Shown piece after piece: positions 7,130-14,731 of a stretch of DNA of 48,437 bases. Where the stretch lies: the NCBI GenBank assembly GCA_016790475.1, contig JAEUOX010000030.1, positions 1-48,437 on the forward strand, in the 5' to 3' direction. The stretch is from Rhodoferax sp. (GTDB taxonomy: Bacteria > Pseudomonadota > Gammaproteobacteria > Burkholderiales > Burkholderiaceae_C). Below the pieces are notes generated by a model. The model was not told the origin of the DNA, searched no databases, and saw only the letters and a list, made by a program, of their open reading frames with translations. Made by a program: the position numbers and the translations under genes. How positions within the stretch are numbered: position 1 is the stretch's first letter; every line of letters begins with the position of its first letter.

Positions 7130-7954
7130 CTATTCCTTGTAGTAGACGATCTGGGTGCTGCTGGCCAGCGGCACGCCATTGCGGCTCCACAGCTGCGCGG
7201 TCTGGTCGAAGTAGCCGGCATGGTAGAACTGCCCGCGCGCCTGCCCGAGCACGAAGTCGCTGCCGACGGCGCGCAGTATCTCTGCGCCGGCATGGAAGTA
7301 GACCGTCATCGACACCGTGCCGGCCGGCACGCGAAAGGCACGGCGCAGGAACACCCGCGGGTAGAACACGTCGGCCAGCGCGGCGAGCGAGCAGAAATCC
7401 AGCGGACGCTCTGGCCGGTCCCGCATCCAGAAGCGCGACAGGCTGGCCTGGTCCGGTCCGCCGTCGTTCTCGGCGCCGTCCCAGTCCTTCGGAATGCCGC
7501 CGACCACCGGCAGCACGTCGTAGCGGTGCAGCCATTCGAGCGGAATCATGCGGTCCGCCGGCGGCAACGCGCCCGGGCTTGGCACCTCGGGCATCGGCAC
7601 GTCACTGCCGCTCCAGGTGGCGCGCCGGATGGCCGTCAACGCGGTGGCCGTCAGCACGGTGGCGCCCGCCTGCTCCAGCTCCACGACCCAGTGCTGCGTC
7701 GAGCGGTTCGTCCGCACGGCCCGCGCCAGGATGCGGAAGGCGCCTTCGGCCAGACCGCTGGCGTAGTTGACCGTCAGCGAGACCGGCTCGCCCAGCAGCG
7801 CCGGGTGCTGCAGCACGGCGTTGAGCATCGTGGCGGCCGATATGCCGCCGAAGGGGCCGACGGCATTCCAGTAGCTGCGGCCACAGTGGCCGACGAAACG
7901 GTCCGGCCCGTCCGGCCGCAGCGCCATCGCGGCATCGAAAACATGCTCCGCCAT
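7130..7954 (-). CDS. Tandem-hotdog acyl-CoA thioesterase (TesB-like)
   Basis: A 274-residue protein resembling acyl-CoA thioesterase II: two fused hotdog domains. The first includes GRSYWNAVGPFGGISAATML and a segment on thioester substrates (TNRSTQHWVVELEQAG). The second includes SLAALADVFYPRVFLR and SMTVYFHAGAEIL, followed by the strand GQARGQFYHAGYFDQTAQLW typical of the second TesB repeat. The predicted reaction is hydrolysis of medium- or long-chain acyl-CoA to free acid and CoA in the cytoplasm, perhaps a pressure valve for beta-oxidation. I used the ATG at 7954 because it starts just upstream of the first hotdog strand and lies four bases after the thiolase stop codon. Chain-length preference is unknown. 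Confidence 0.87.
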   Translation of the reverse strand: MAEHVFDAAMALRPDGPDRFVGHCGRSYWNAVGPFGGISAATMLNAVLQHPALLGEPVSLTVNYASGLAEGAFRILARAVRTNRSTQHWVVELEQAGATVLTATALTAIRRATWSGSDVPMPEVPSPGALPPADRMIPLEWLHRYDVLPVVGGIPKDWDGAENDGGPDQASLSRFWMRDRPERPLDFCSLAALADVFYPRVFLRRAFRVPAGTVSMTVYFHAGAEILRAVGSDFVLGQARGQFYHAGYFDQTAQLWSRNGVPLASSTQIVYYKE

Positions 7955-7958
7955 CGGT

Positions 7959-9155
7959 TCAGACCCGCTCGAAGATGCCGGCCGCACCCTGGCCCATGCC
8001 GACACACATCGTCACCATGCCATAGCGCTGCTTCTGACGGCGCAGCGCATGCACCACGGTCGCCGCGCGGATCGCACCGGTGGCGCCGAGCGGGTGGCCC
8101 AGCGCGATCGCGCCGCCCATCGGGTTGACCTTGGCCGGGTCCAGCCCCAGCGTATTCACGACCGCCAGCGACTGGGCCGCGAAGGCCTCGTTGAGCTCGA
8201 ACCAGTCGATGTCGTCCTGGCGCAGGCCGGCGTAGCGCAGCGCCGCCGGAATCGCCTCGATCGGGCCGATGCCCATGATGTGCGGCGGTACGCCCTTGCT
8301 GGCGAAACTGACGAAGCGGGCCAAGGGCGTCAGGCCGAACTGCCGCACCGCCTTGTCACTGGCCAGGATCAGCGCGCCCGCGCCGTCGGAGGTTTGCGAG
8401 CTGTTGCCGGCCGTCACCGAGCCGCGCGCCGCAAACACCGCCTTGAGCCGGGCCAGGCCCTCGGGCGACGTGTCGCTGCGCGGGCCCTCGTCGAGGCGGA
8501 CCGTCCGGGTGCTGACCTGCACCTCGCCGGTCTCCAGGTCGGGCGTGCGTTCGCTGACCTCGACCGGCGTGATCTCGTCCGCGAACAGGCCGGCCTGCTG
8601 GGCCGCCAGCGCGCGCGCATGCGACTGCACCGCGAAGGCATCCTGCGCCTCGCGCGAGACCTTCCACTGGATGGCGACCTTCTCGGCCGTCAGGCCCATG
8701 CCGTAGGCGATGCCGACGTTCTCGTCGTTCGCGAACATCGCCGGCGACAGCGAGGGCGAGTTGCCCATCATCGGCACCATGCTCATGCTCTCGGTGCCGG
8801 CGGCGACCATCACGTCCGCCTCGCCGACCCGGATGCGGTCCGCTGCCATCTGGATCGCGCTCAGGCCGGAGGCACAGAAGCGATTCACCGTGATGCCGCC
8901 CACGCTGTGCGGCAGGCCGGCCAGCACCGCGCCAATGCGCGCGACATTCAGGCCCTGTGGGCCCTCGGGAATCGCGCAGCCGCACACCAGGTCCTCGATG
9001 GCGTTCGGGTCCAGCGTGGGCACCTGGGCGAGCGCGCCCTGCAGCGCGCGGACCAGCAGGTCGTCCGGGCGCATGTGGCGGAAGAAGCCGCGGTGCGAGC
9101 GCCCGATGGGCGTGCGGGTGGCGGCGACGATGTAGGCTTCCTGGATCTGCTTCAT
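7959..9155 (-). CDS. Acetyl-CoA C-acyltransferase (3-ketoacyl-CoA thiolase)
   Basis: A 398-residue thiolase that should cleave 3-ketoacyl-CoA with CoA to acetyl-CoA and a shortened acyl-CoA. The nucleophile is Cys94 in VNRFCASGLSAIQ. The catalytic His lies in GGAIALGHPLGATG and the second Cys in MVTMCVGMGQG near the C-terminus. The substrate loop is present (GTESMSMVPMMGNSP). Length and motifs fit the degradative FadA group better than the biosynthetic acetoacetyl-CoA group, although the two are hard to separate by eye. The gene follows the HAD/ECH fusion by eight bases, the same order as fadN-fadA in Bacillus, supporting joint action in one beta-oxidation spiral. Confidence 0.95.
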   Translation of the reverse strand: MKQIQEAYIVAATRTPIGRSHRGFFRHMRPDDLLVRALQGALAQVPTLDPNAIEDLVCGCAIPEGPQGLNVARIGAVLAGLPHSVGGITVNRFCASGLSAIQMAADRIRVGEADVMVAAGTESMSMVPMMGNSPSLSPAMFANDENVGIAYGMGLTAEKVAIQWKVSREAQDAFAVQSHARALAAQQAGLFADEITPVEVSERTPDLETGEVQVSTRTVRLDEGPRSDTSPEGLARLKAVFAARGSVTAGNSSQTSDGAGALILASDKAVRQFGLTPLARFVSFASKGVPPHIMGIGPIEAIPAALRYAGLRQDDIDWFELNEAFAAQSLAVVNTLGLDPAKVNPMGGAIALGHPLGATGAIRAATVVHALRRQKQRYGMVTMCVGMGQGAAGIFERV

Positions 9156-9163
9156 GGGTTTCC

Positions 9164-11563
9164 TCAATTCCGCACCGGCTTGCCGGTGGCCATCATGCCC
9201 ATGATGCGTTCCTGGGACTTCGGGTGGGTGACCAGCGCGCAGAAGGCCTGCCGCTCCAGTGCCATCAGGTACTCCTCGGTGACCAGCGTGCCGGCATCGA
9301 CATCGCCACCGCACACGACATGGGCGATCAGGCTGCCGATGTGGAAGTCGTGCGCGCTGATGAAGCCGCCGTCGCGCATGTTCACCAGCGAGCCCCGGAT
9401 GGTCGCCAGGCCGTTGCGCCCGGCCACCGGAAACGGCCGGCGCGCCGGCGGGCGGTGGCCGCTGGCGGCCATCCCGCGCGCCTGCTGCAGGGCCACGAAC
9501 AGCAGCTCGTCCTTGTGCGGCACGATGATGTCGCTGTCCAGCAGGTAGCCCAGTTGGCGCGACTCGATCGCGCTGGTGCCGACCTTGGCCATCGCCGCGG
9601 CGGTGAAGGTCTCGGTCAGGAAGGGCAGCAGGTCCTTGTTCGTCGACGCGGCAGCGTGCTCCGCGGCACGCCGCGCGATGTAGGTCAGGCCGCCGGCGCC
9701 GGGCACCAGACCCACGCCGACCTCGACCAGACCGATGTAGCTCTCCATCGCCGCGACGCGCCGCGCGCTGTAGACGGCCAGCTCGCAGCCGCCGCCGAGC
9801 GCCAGGCCGCGGATGGCCGACACGACCGGCACGCTGGCGTAGCGCAGCCGCAGCATGGCCTGCTGCATCGCATGCTCGGCGCCCTCGATCGCGGAGATGC
9901 CGGCGATCATAAAGGCCGGCAGCATGGCCTGCAGGTCCGCACCGGCGGAGAACATCGTGTCGTTGGACCACACCACCAGGCCCTCGAAATCGCGCTCGGC
10001 CAGATCGACCGCCTGCACCAGGCCCTCGACCACGTCCGGGCTGATCGCATGCATCTTGGTCTTGATGCTGGCGATCAGCACCGCCTCGTCGAGCGTCCAC
10101 AGGCGGATCGCATCGTCCTCGTGCAGCGTGCGACCGGCATTGTCCGGCACCGCGGCCGCGCTGCCGCGCACGTCCTCCGGGAAATGCTGGCGCGCATGGA
10201 CCGGCAGCACGCGGCTCGGGATGAATCGCCCGGCGGACGGGCTCCAGGAACCGTCGGGCGTATGCACGCCGCCGGCCTGTGCGACCGGGCCCTCGAACAC
10301 CCAGCGGGGCAGCGGCGCGCTGCACAACGCGCGGCCGGCATCGATGTCCTCCTGAACCATCGCGGCCACTTCCAGCCAGCCAGCCTCCTGCCACAGCTCG
10401 AACGGCCCCTGCTGCACGCCGAAGCCCCAGCGCATCGCCAGGTCCACGTCGCGCGCGGTGTCGGCCACGGTGTGCAGATGCACCGCCGCGTAGTGGAACT
10501 GATCGCGCAGCAGCGCCCACAGGAAGCGGGGCTCGGCGCCCTCGGCGTTGCGCAGCAGCCGCAGGCGCTCCAGCGCCGGCTTCTTCAGCATGCGCCCGAC
10601 GACATCGTTCGCCTTGGCGCCGCTGGGCACATAGTCACCGGCGGCGGCGTCGAAACGCAGGATGTCGCGGCCGACCTTCTTGTAGAAGCCCGCGCCGGTC
10701 TTCTGGCCCAGGTTGCCCTGCGCGATCAGCTTGGCCAGCACCTCCGGCGTCCCGAAGTTGCCGTAGAACGGATCGGTCTCCAGGCTCAGGTTGTCCTGCA
10801 GCGTGCGGATCACATGGGCCATCGTGTCGAGGCCCACGACGTCGGCGGTACGGAAGGTGCCGGAGCTGGCCCGGCCGAGCTTCTTGCCGGTCAGGTCGTC
10901 GACGACGTCATAGCTCAGGCCGAAGTTCTCGACCTGCTTCATCGTGGCCAGCATCCCGGCGATGCCGATGCGGTTGGCGATGAAGTTCGGGGTGTCCTTC
11001 GCGCGCACGACGCCCTTGCCCAGGCCGCTGGTGACGAAGGTCTCCAGATCGTCCAGCACCGCGGGGGCGGTGCGCGGCGTGGCGATCAGCTCCACCAGCT
11101 GCATGTAGCGCGGCGGGTTGAAGAAGTGGATGCCGCAGAAGCGCGGCTGGATCGCCTCCGGCAGCGCCTCGCTGAGCTTCGTGATCGACAGGCCGGAGGT
11201 GTTGGACGCGACGATTGCATGCTCGGCGAGAAACGGGGCGACCTTGCGGTACAGGTCCAGCTTCCAGTCCATGCGCTCGGCAATGGCCTCGATCACCAGG
11301 TCGCAGCTGCGCAACTGCTCCAGGTGCTCCTCGTAGTTGGCCTGCCGGATCAGCGCGGCGTCCTGCGACACACCCAGCGGCGCGGGCTTGAGCTTCTTCA
11401 GGCCCTCGACCGCGCGGGTCACGATCCCGTTCTTCGGGCCTTCCTTGGCCGGCAGGTCGAACAGGACCACCGGCACACCGACATTGACCAGGTGCGCGGC
11501 GATCTGCGCACCCATGACACCTGCGCCGAGGATGGCGACTTGCTTGACGAGGAAATGGGACAT
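9164..11563 (-). CDS. FadN-type 3-hydroxyacyl-CoA dehydrogenase / enoyl-CoA hydratase
   Basis: A 799-residue bifunctional beta-oxidation enzyme. The NAD-binding hydroxyacyl-CoA dehydrogenase domain comes first (GAGVMG at 13-18; GIHFFNPPRYMQLVELI; GKGVVRAKDTPNFIANRIG), then the C-terminal HAD domain. A crotonase domain occupies roughly residues 495 to 690, with FSAGADLQAML and ALGGGCELAVY followed by LVEVGVGLVPGAGG, so both hydratase Glu residues are kept. This order is the reverse of Escherichia FadB and the same as Bacillus FadN. It should hydrate trans-2-enoyl-CoA and oxidise the product to 3-ketoacyl-CoA for the adjacent thiolase. The start at 11563 precedes the Rossmann strand directly, and the upstream DUF2147 stop is 21 bases away. 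Confidence 0.94.
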   Translation of the reverse strand: MSHFLVKQVAILGAGVMGAQIAAHLVNVGVPVVLFDLPAKEGPKNGIVTRAVEGLKKLKPAPLGVSQDAALIRQANYEEHLEQLRSCDLVIEAIAERMDWKLDLYRKVAPFLAEHAIVASNTSGLSITKLSEALPEAIQPRFCGIHFFNPPRYMQLVELIATPRTAPAVLDDLETFVTSGLGKGVVRAKDTPNFIANRIGIAGMLATMKQVENFGLSYDVVDDLTGKKLGRASSGTFRTADVVGLDTMAHVIRTLQDNLSLETDPFYGNFGTPEVLAKLIAQGNLGQKTGAGFYKKVGRDILRFDAAAGDYVPSGAKANDVVGRMLKKPALERLRLLRNAEGAEPRFLWALLRDQFHYAAVHLHTVADTARDVDLAMRWGFGVQQGPFELWQEAGWLEVAAMVQEDIDAGRALCSAPLPRWVFEGPVAQAGGVHTPDGSWSPSAGRFIPSRVLPVHARQHFPEDVRGSAAAVPDNAGRTLHEDDAIRLWTLDEAVLIASIKTKMHAISPDVVEGLVQAVDLAERDFEGLVVWSNDTMFSAGADLQAMLPAFMIAGISAIEGAEHAMQQAMLRLRYASVPVVSAIRGLALGGGCELAVYSARRVAAMESYIGLVEVGVGLVPGAGGLTYIARRAAEHAAASTNKDLLPFLTETFTAAAMAKVGTSAIESRQLGYLLDSDIIVPHKDELLFVALQQARGMAASGHRPPARRPFPVAGRNGLATIRGSLVNMRDGGFISAHDFHIGSLIAHVVCGGDVDAGTLVTEEYLMALERQAFCALVTHPKSQERIMGMMATGKPVRN

Positions 11564-11584
11564 GAAGTTCTCGAAAGGGCGGGC

Positions 11585-12022
11585 TCAGGGGGTGCGGACC
11601 CAGGTCTGGGTGCGGCCGAACGGGCCGATCGACGCCCGCACGTCGAGCTTCTTGCCGCCGTCCACCGGGGTCATCTTCAGCGTGTAGGACTTGCCGTTCT
11701 CCGGGTCGGTGATCTTGCCGTCCTCCCAGACATCCTTGCCGTCGACCTTCTTGGCGCCGCGGATGATCTCCAGCCCGATCACCGGCTTGCCCTTGCGGTC
11801 ATCCGAGCACTCATCGCAGACCGCCGCCTGGTTGGCGCCCTTGCGCAGCAGCTTGGTGACCTTGCCGGTCAGCACACCGCCGGACTCGGTGATCTGCACC
11901 TCGGACTTGACCTCGTTGGTCTTGTCGTCGATCGTGTGCCAGGTGCCCACGGGCGTCATCTGGGCCAGGGCGGCCGTGGCGCCGGACAGCGCCAGGGCGG
12001 CGATAAGAAGGGTCTTGCGCAT
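11585..12022 (-). CDS. DUF2147 secreted protein
   Basis: A 145-residue protein with a clear Sec signal peptide (MRKTLLIAALALSGATAALA, cleavage expected after residue 20), so the mature part should be periplasmic. The rest matches the DUF2147 family: GTWHTIDDKTNEVKSEV near the N-terminus, then a CDECSDDRKGKPVIGL segment with two Cys residues, then DGKITDPENGKSYTLKM and a final strand RTQTWVR. The fold is expected to be a small beta barrel resembling lipocalin-like proteins, but no reaction is established. It sits between the acyl-CoA dehydrogenase (35 bases upstream) and the FadN-like gene (21 bases downstream). A lipid-handling role fits the context and is only a guess. Confidence 0.9.
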   Translation of the reverse strand: MRKTLLIAALALSGATAALAQMTPVGTWHTIDDKTNEVKSEVQITESGGVLTGKVTKLLRKGANQAAVCDECSDDRKGKPVIGLEIIRGAKKVDGKDVWEDGKITDPENGKSYTLKMTPVDGGKKLDVRASIGPFGRTQTWVRTP

Positions 12023-12057
12023 GGGATGTCTCCAGAGGTGGGGGTCAGGGTGAAAGG

Positions 12058-13854
12058 TCAGGCCAGCACGGCCTCGGTATCCATCAGCGACTTCGCGCCG
12101 GCGCGCACCGTCAGCATCAGCGACGCGGTTTCCGGGAACAGGCGCGCGAAGTAGAAGCGCGCGGTCTGCAGCTTGGCCTGGTAGAAGGGGTCGGTGTTGC
12201 CCGCGGCGATCTCGCGCAGCGCGACCTGCGCCATGCGGGCCCAGAAGTAGCCGAACACCAGGTGGCCGGCGACCCGCAGGTAGTCGACCGCCGCAGCGCC
12301 AACCTCGTCCGGGTTCTGGAAGCCCTTGAAGCCGATCTCGGTCGTGAGCTTGGTCATCTTGTCGCCGAGGTAGGCGATCGGATTGATGAATTCGGCCATC
12401 TTCTCGTTGACGCCCTCCTCCTCGACCAGCGCGGCGACCAGCCGGCCGAACTTCTTCAGCGTGGCGCCGTTGTTGCCCAGGATCTTGCGGCCCAGCAGGT
12501 CCAGGCTCTGGATCGTGTTGGTGCCTTCGTAGATCATGTTGATGCGGGCATCGCGCACGAACTGCTCCATGCCCCACTCCTTGATGTAGCCGTGGCCGCC
12601 GAAGACCTGCTGGCAGCCGGAGGCCGCGATCCAGCCGTTGTCGGTCAGGAAGGCCTTGACCACCGGCGTCAGCAGCGAGAGCATCTCGCCGCTGTCGCGG
12701 CGCACCTTCTCGTCCGGGTGGTGGTGCTCCTTCTCCAGCAGCACCGAGCAGAAGATCGCCAGCGCCCGGCCACCCTCGGCATAGGCGCGCGCGGTCAGCA
12801 GCATCTTGCGCACGTCCGGGTGCACGAGGATCGGGTCGGCCGGCTTGTCCTTGGCCTTCGGGCCGGACAGCGAGCGCATCTGCAGCCGGTCCTTCGCATA
12901 GGCCAGCGCGTTCTGGTAGGCCACCTCGGTCAGGCCGAGCGACTGGTTGCCCACGCCAAGACGGGCGGCATTCATCATCACGAACATCGCGTTCATGCCC
13001 TTGTTGGGCTGGCCGACCATCGTGCCGATCGCGCCTTCGAGCTCGATCTGGCAGGTAGCGCTGCCGTGGATGCCCATCTTGTGCTCCAGCCGGCTGCAGT
13101 GGATCGCGTTGCGGGCGCCCAGGCTGCCGTCGGCCGCCACATGGAACTTGGGCACGACGAACAGGCTGACGCCCTTGATGCCGGGAGGCGCATCGCTCAG
13201 GCGGGCCAGCACCAGGTGGATGATGTTGCCGGCCATGTCGTGTTCACCGGCACTGATGAAGATCTTGCTGCCGGTGATGCGGTAGGTGCCGTCCGGCAGG
13301 GCCTCGGCGCGGGTGCGCATCAGGCCCAGGTCGGTGCCGCAGTGCGGCTCGGTCAGGCACATCGTGCCGGTCCACTCGCCGCTGGTCATCTTGTGCAGGT
13401 AGGCCTGCTTCTGCGCGTCGGTGCCGTGGGCGCGCAGCGCCGCATAGGCGCCATGGGTCAGGCCGGGGTACATCGTCCAGGCCTGGTTCGTGGAGTTCAG
13501 CATCTCGTACATGCACTGGTTCACGACCAGCGGCAGGCCCTGCCCGCCGAACTCCGGGTCGCAGCTCAGCGCCGGCCAGCCGCCGGCGACGTACTGCGCA
13601 TAGGCCTCCTTGAAGCCCTTCGGCGTGGTCACGGAATGCGTGGCCGTGTCCAGCCGGCAGCCCTCGGTGTCGCCGCTGATGTTCAGCGGCAGCGTGACCT
13701 CGGTGGCGAACTTGCCTGCCTCCTCCAGCACGGCATCGATCGTCGCGGCGTCGATGTCGGCATGACGCGGCATCGCGCGAAAGTCGTCGCAGACCTTCAG
13801 GACTTCGTGCATCACGAACTGCATGTCGCGCAGCGGGGGGGTGTAGGTGGGCAT
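12058..13854 (-). CDS. Large acyl-CoA dehydrogenase with C-terminal extension (DmdC-like)
   Basis: A 598-residue acyl-CoA dehydrogenase, about 200 residues longer than classical members. Motifs are CLTEPHCGTD at 166-175, the flavin segment YRITGSKIFISAGEHD, and the catalytic base Glu443 in INMIYEGTNTIQ. The final 120 or so residues form the acyl-CoA dehydrogenase C-terminal domain seen in 3-methylmercaptopropionyl-CoA dehydrogenase (DmdC) and in many broad-range bacterial fatty acyl-CoA dehydrogenases. With no other dimethylsulfoniopropionate genes here, I read it as a general medium/long-chain enzyme performing the first beta-oxidation step. It is the first structural gene after the TetR regulator, 29 bases downstream. 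Confidence 0.95.
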   Translation of the reverse strand: MPTYTPPLRDMQFVMHEVLKVCDDFRAMPRHADIDAATIDAVLEEAGKFATEVTLPLNISGDTEGCRLDTATHSVTTPKGFKEAYAQYVAGGWPALSCDPEFGGQGLPLVVNQCMYEMLNSTNQAWTMYPGLTHGAYAALRAHGTDAQKQAYLHKMTSGEWTGTMCLTEPHCGTDLGLMRTRAEALPDGTYRITGSKIFISAGEHDMAGNIIHLVLARLSDAPPGIKGVSLFVVPKFHVAADGSLGARNAIHCSRLEHKMGIHGSATCQIELEGAIGTMVGQPNKGMNAMFVMMNAARLGVGNQSLGLTEVAYQNALAYAKDRLQMRSLSGPKAKDKPADPILVHPDVRKMLLTARAYAEGGRALAIFCSVLLEKEHHHPDEKVRRDSGEMLSLLTPVVKAFLTDNGWIAASGCQQVFGGHGYIKEWGMEQFVRDARINMIYEGTNTIQSLDLLGRKILGNNGATLKKFGRLVAALVEEEGVNEKMAEFINPIAYLGDKMTKLTTEIGFKGFQNPDEVGAAAVDYLRVAGHLVFGYFWARMAQVALREIAAGNTDPFYQAKLQTARFYFARLFPETASLMLTVRAGAKSLMDTEAVLA

Positions 13855-13883
13855 GCGGGGAGCTCCTGGGTAAAGAGGGGGAT

Positions 13884-14570
13884 TCAGTGCGCCGCGGCGC
13901 GCGCGCCGTAGCGGGAAAGGATGTGGGCGAAGCCGGTGTTGGCGCGGGCCACCGAGCCGGGGTTGTTCAGGAAGCGGGCCTCGTAGTGCAGCGCCAGGAT
14001 CAGGCCGTGGATCTCGAAGGCCATCTGGTGGGCGTCTGCCTCCGGGTGCAGGTGCCCTTCCTGCTGGGCCTGCATCACCGCGCGGTGCATCGCGCCGAGC
14101 CAGGTCTTGACCGAGGTGGACAGCGCATCGCGCACCGGGCCGGGCCGGTCGTCGAACTCCACGGCGCCGCTGATGAAGATGCAACCGGACTGGATCTCGA
14201 CCGCCACGCGCTTCATCCAGTTGCCGAACAGCGCCTCGACGCGCGGCAGGCCGCGCTGCGCGGACAGGGCCGGGTAGAACACCTCCTGCTCGAACTGGTG
14301 GAAGTACTCGTGCACGACCGAGATCTGCAGGTCCTCGCGGGAACCGAAATGCGCGAACACGCCGGACTTGCTCATGTGCATCAGTTCGGCCAGGGCCCCG
14401 ATGCTCAGGCCCTCCAGGCCGACCTGGGTGGCCAGCCGCAGCGCGGCGTCGATGATCGCGGCCTTGGTCTGCTGGCCCTTGTGCGAGCTGCGGCCTTCGG
14501 CGCCCAGCGCGCGCTGGACCTCGCCAGAAGCGGCCGGGACGGCCTTGCGGTGCAGGGGGGACACGGACAT
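13884..14570 (-). CDS. TetR/AcrR family transcriptional regulator of the beta-oxidation operon
   Basis: A 228-residue TetR-type repressor. An N-terminal helix-turn-helix spans roughly residues 38-80 (TKAAIIDAALRLATQVGLEG, then MSKSGVFAHFGSREDL). The C-terminal ligand/dimer domain includes SGCIFISGAVEFDDRPGPVRDAL, a pattern seen in TetR proteins of fatty-acid clusters. The ATG at 14570 was chosen because a longer GTG start at 14609 would read through the operator-like palindrome. No clear ribosome site precedes 14570, and a TCTAAT -10-like element ends only ten bases upstream, so the message may be nearly leaderless. It is the first gene of the 14-gene catabolic operon and is probably autoregulated by an acyl-CoA ligand. 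Confidence 0.9.
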   Translation of the reverse strand: MSVSPLHRKAVPAASGEVQRALGAEGRSSHKGQQTKAAIIDAALRLATQVGLEGLSIGALAELMHMSKSGVFAHFGSREDLQISVVHEYFHQFEQEVFYPALSAQRGLPRVEALFGNWMKRVAVEIQSGCIFISGAVEFDDRPGPVRDALSTSVKTWLGAMHRAVMQAQQEGHLHPEADAHQMAFEIHGLILALHYEARFLNNPGSVARANTGFAHILSRYGARAAAH

Positions 14571-14591
14571 GGGCAACGAATTAGAACGAAC

Positions 14592-14613
14592 GATCGTGCT
14601 ATTTTGCACGATC
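14592..14613. promoter_or_regulatory. Probable TetR operator: perfect 8-bp inverted repeat
   Basis: GATCGTGC (14592-14599) is followed by a six-base AT spacer and then GCACGATC (14606-14613), a perfect dyad of 22 bases. It lies 22 bases upstream of the TetR start codon and overlaps the region where the -35 element should be if TCTAAT (read on the minus strand, 14585 to 14580) is the -10. Size, symmetry and position fit an autoregulatory TetR site. The binding protein is inferred from proximity only. Confidence 0.7.
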
Positions 14614-14657
14614 TCGTCGCCCCGGCGGCGACCTCGGTCTAGAGGGCCGGGACTAGG

Positions 14658-14680
14658 AAAACTCCGGGTTTACCCGGAGT
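14658..14680 (-). terminator. Intrinsic terminator of the FAH-SDR-SDR operon
   Basis: Read on the minus strand, ACTCCGGGT pairs with ACCCGGAGT across a two-base AA gap (14680 to 14661) and is followed at once by TTTT. This is a GC-rich hairpin plus U-run placed 52 bases after the stop codon of the hydrolase gene and before the TetR promoter. It should insulate the TetR-led operon from the sugar-acid operon. Confidence 0.75.
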
Positions 14681-14699
14681 GGGCACGCGCAGCGGCCCG

Positions 14700-14722
14700 G
14701 GGCCGGCCTGCCGGGCCGGCCC
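14700..14722. repeat. GC-only inverted repeat next to the terminator
   Basis: GGGCCGGCC (14700-14708) and GGCCGGCCC (14714-14722) are perfect complements around a five-base loop. It lies between the hydrolase stop codon and the intrinsic terminator and has no U-run of its own. It may stabilise the 3' end of the message or act as a transcriptional pause. Confidence 0.55.
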
Positions 14723-14731
14723 GAAACAGCC

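Noticed and set aside
8957..12154. Plus-strand open frame of about 1,065 codons opposite thiolase and the FadN-like gene
   Set aside because: It is a shadow of conserved minus-strand genes, with low-complexity Arg/Ala/Gln/His composition and no domain signature.
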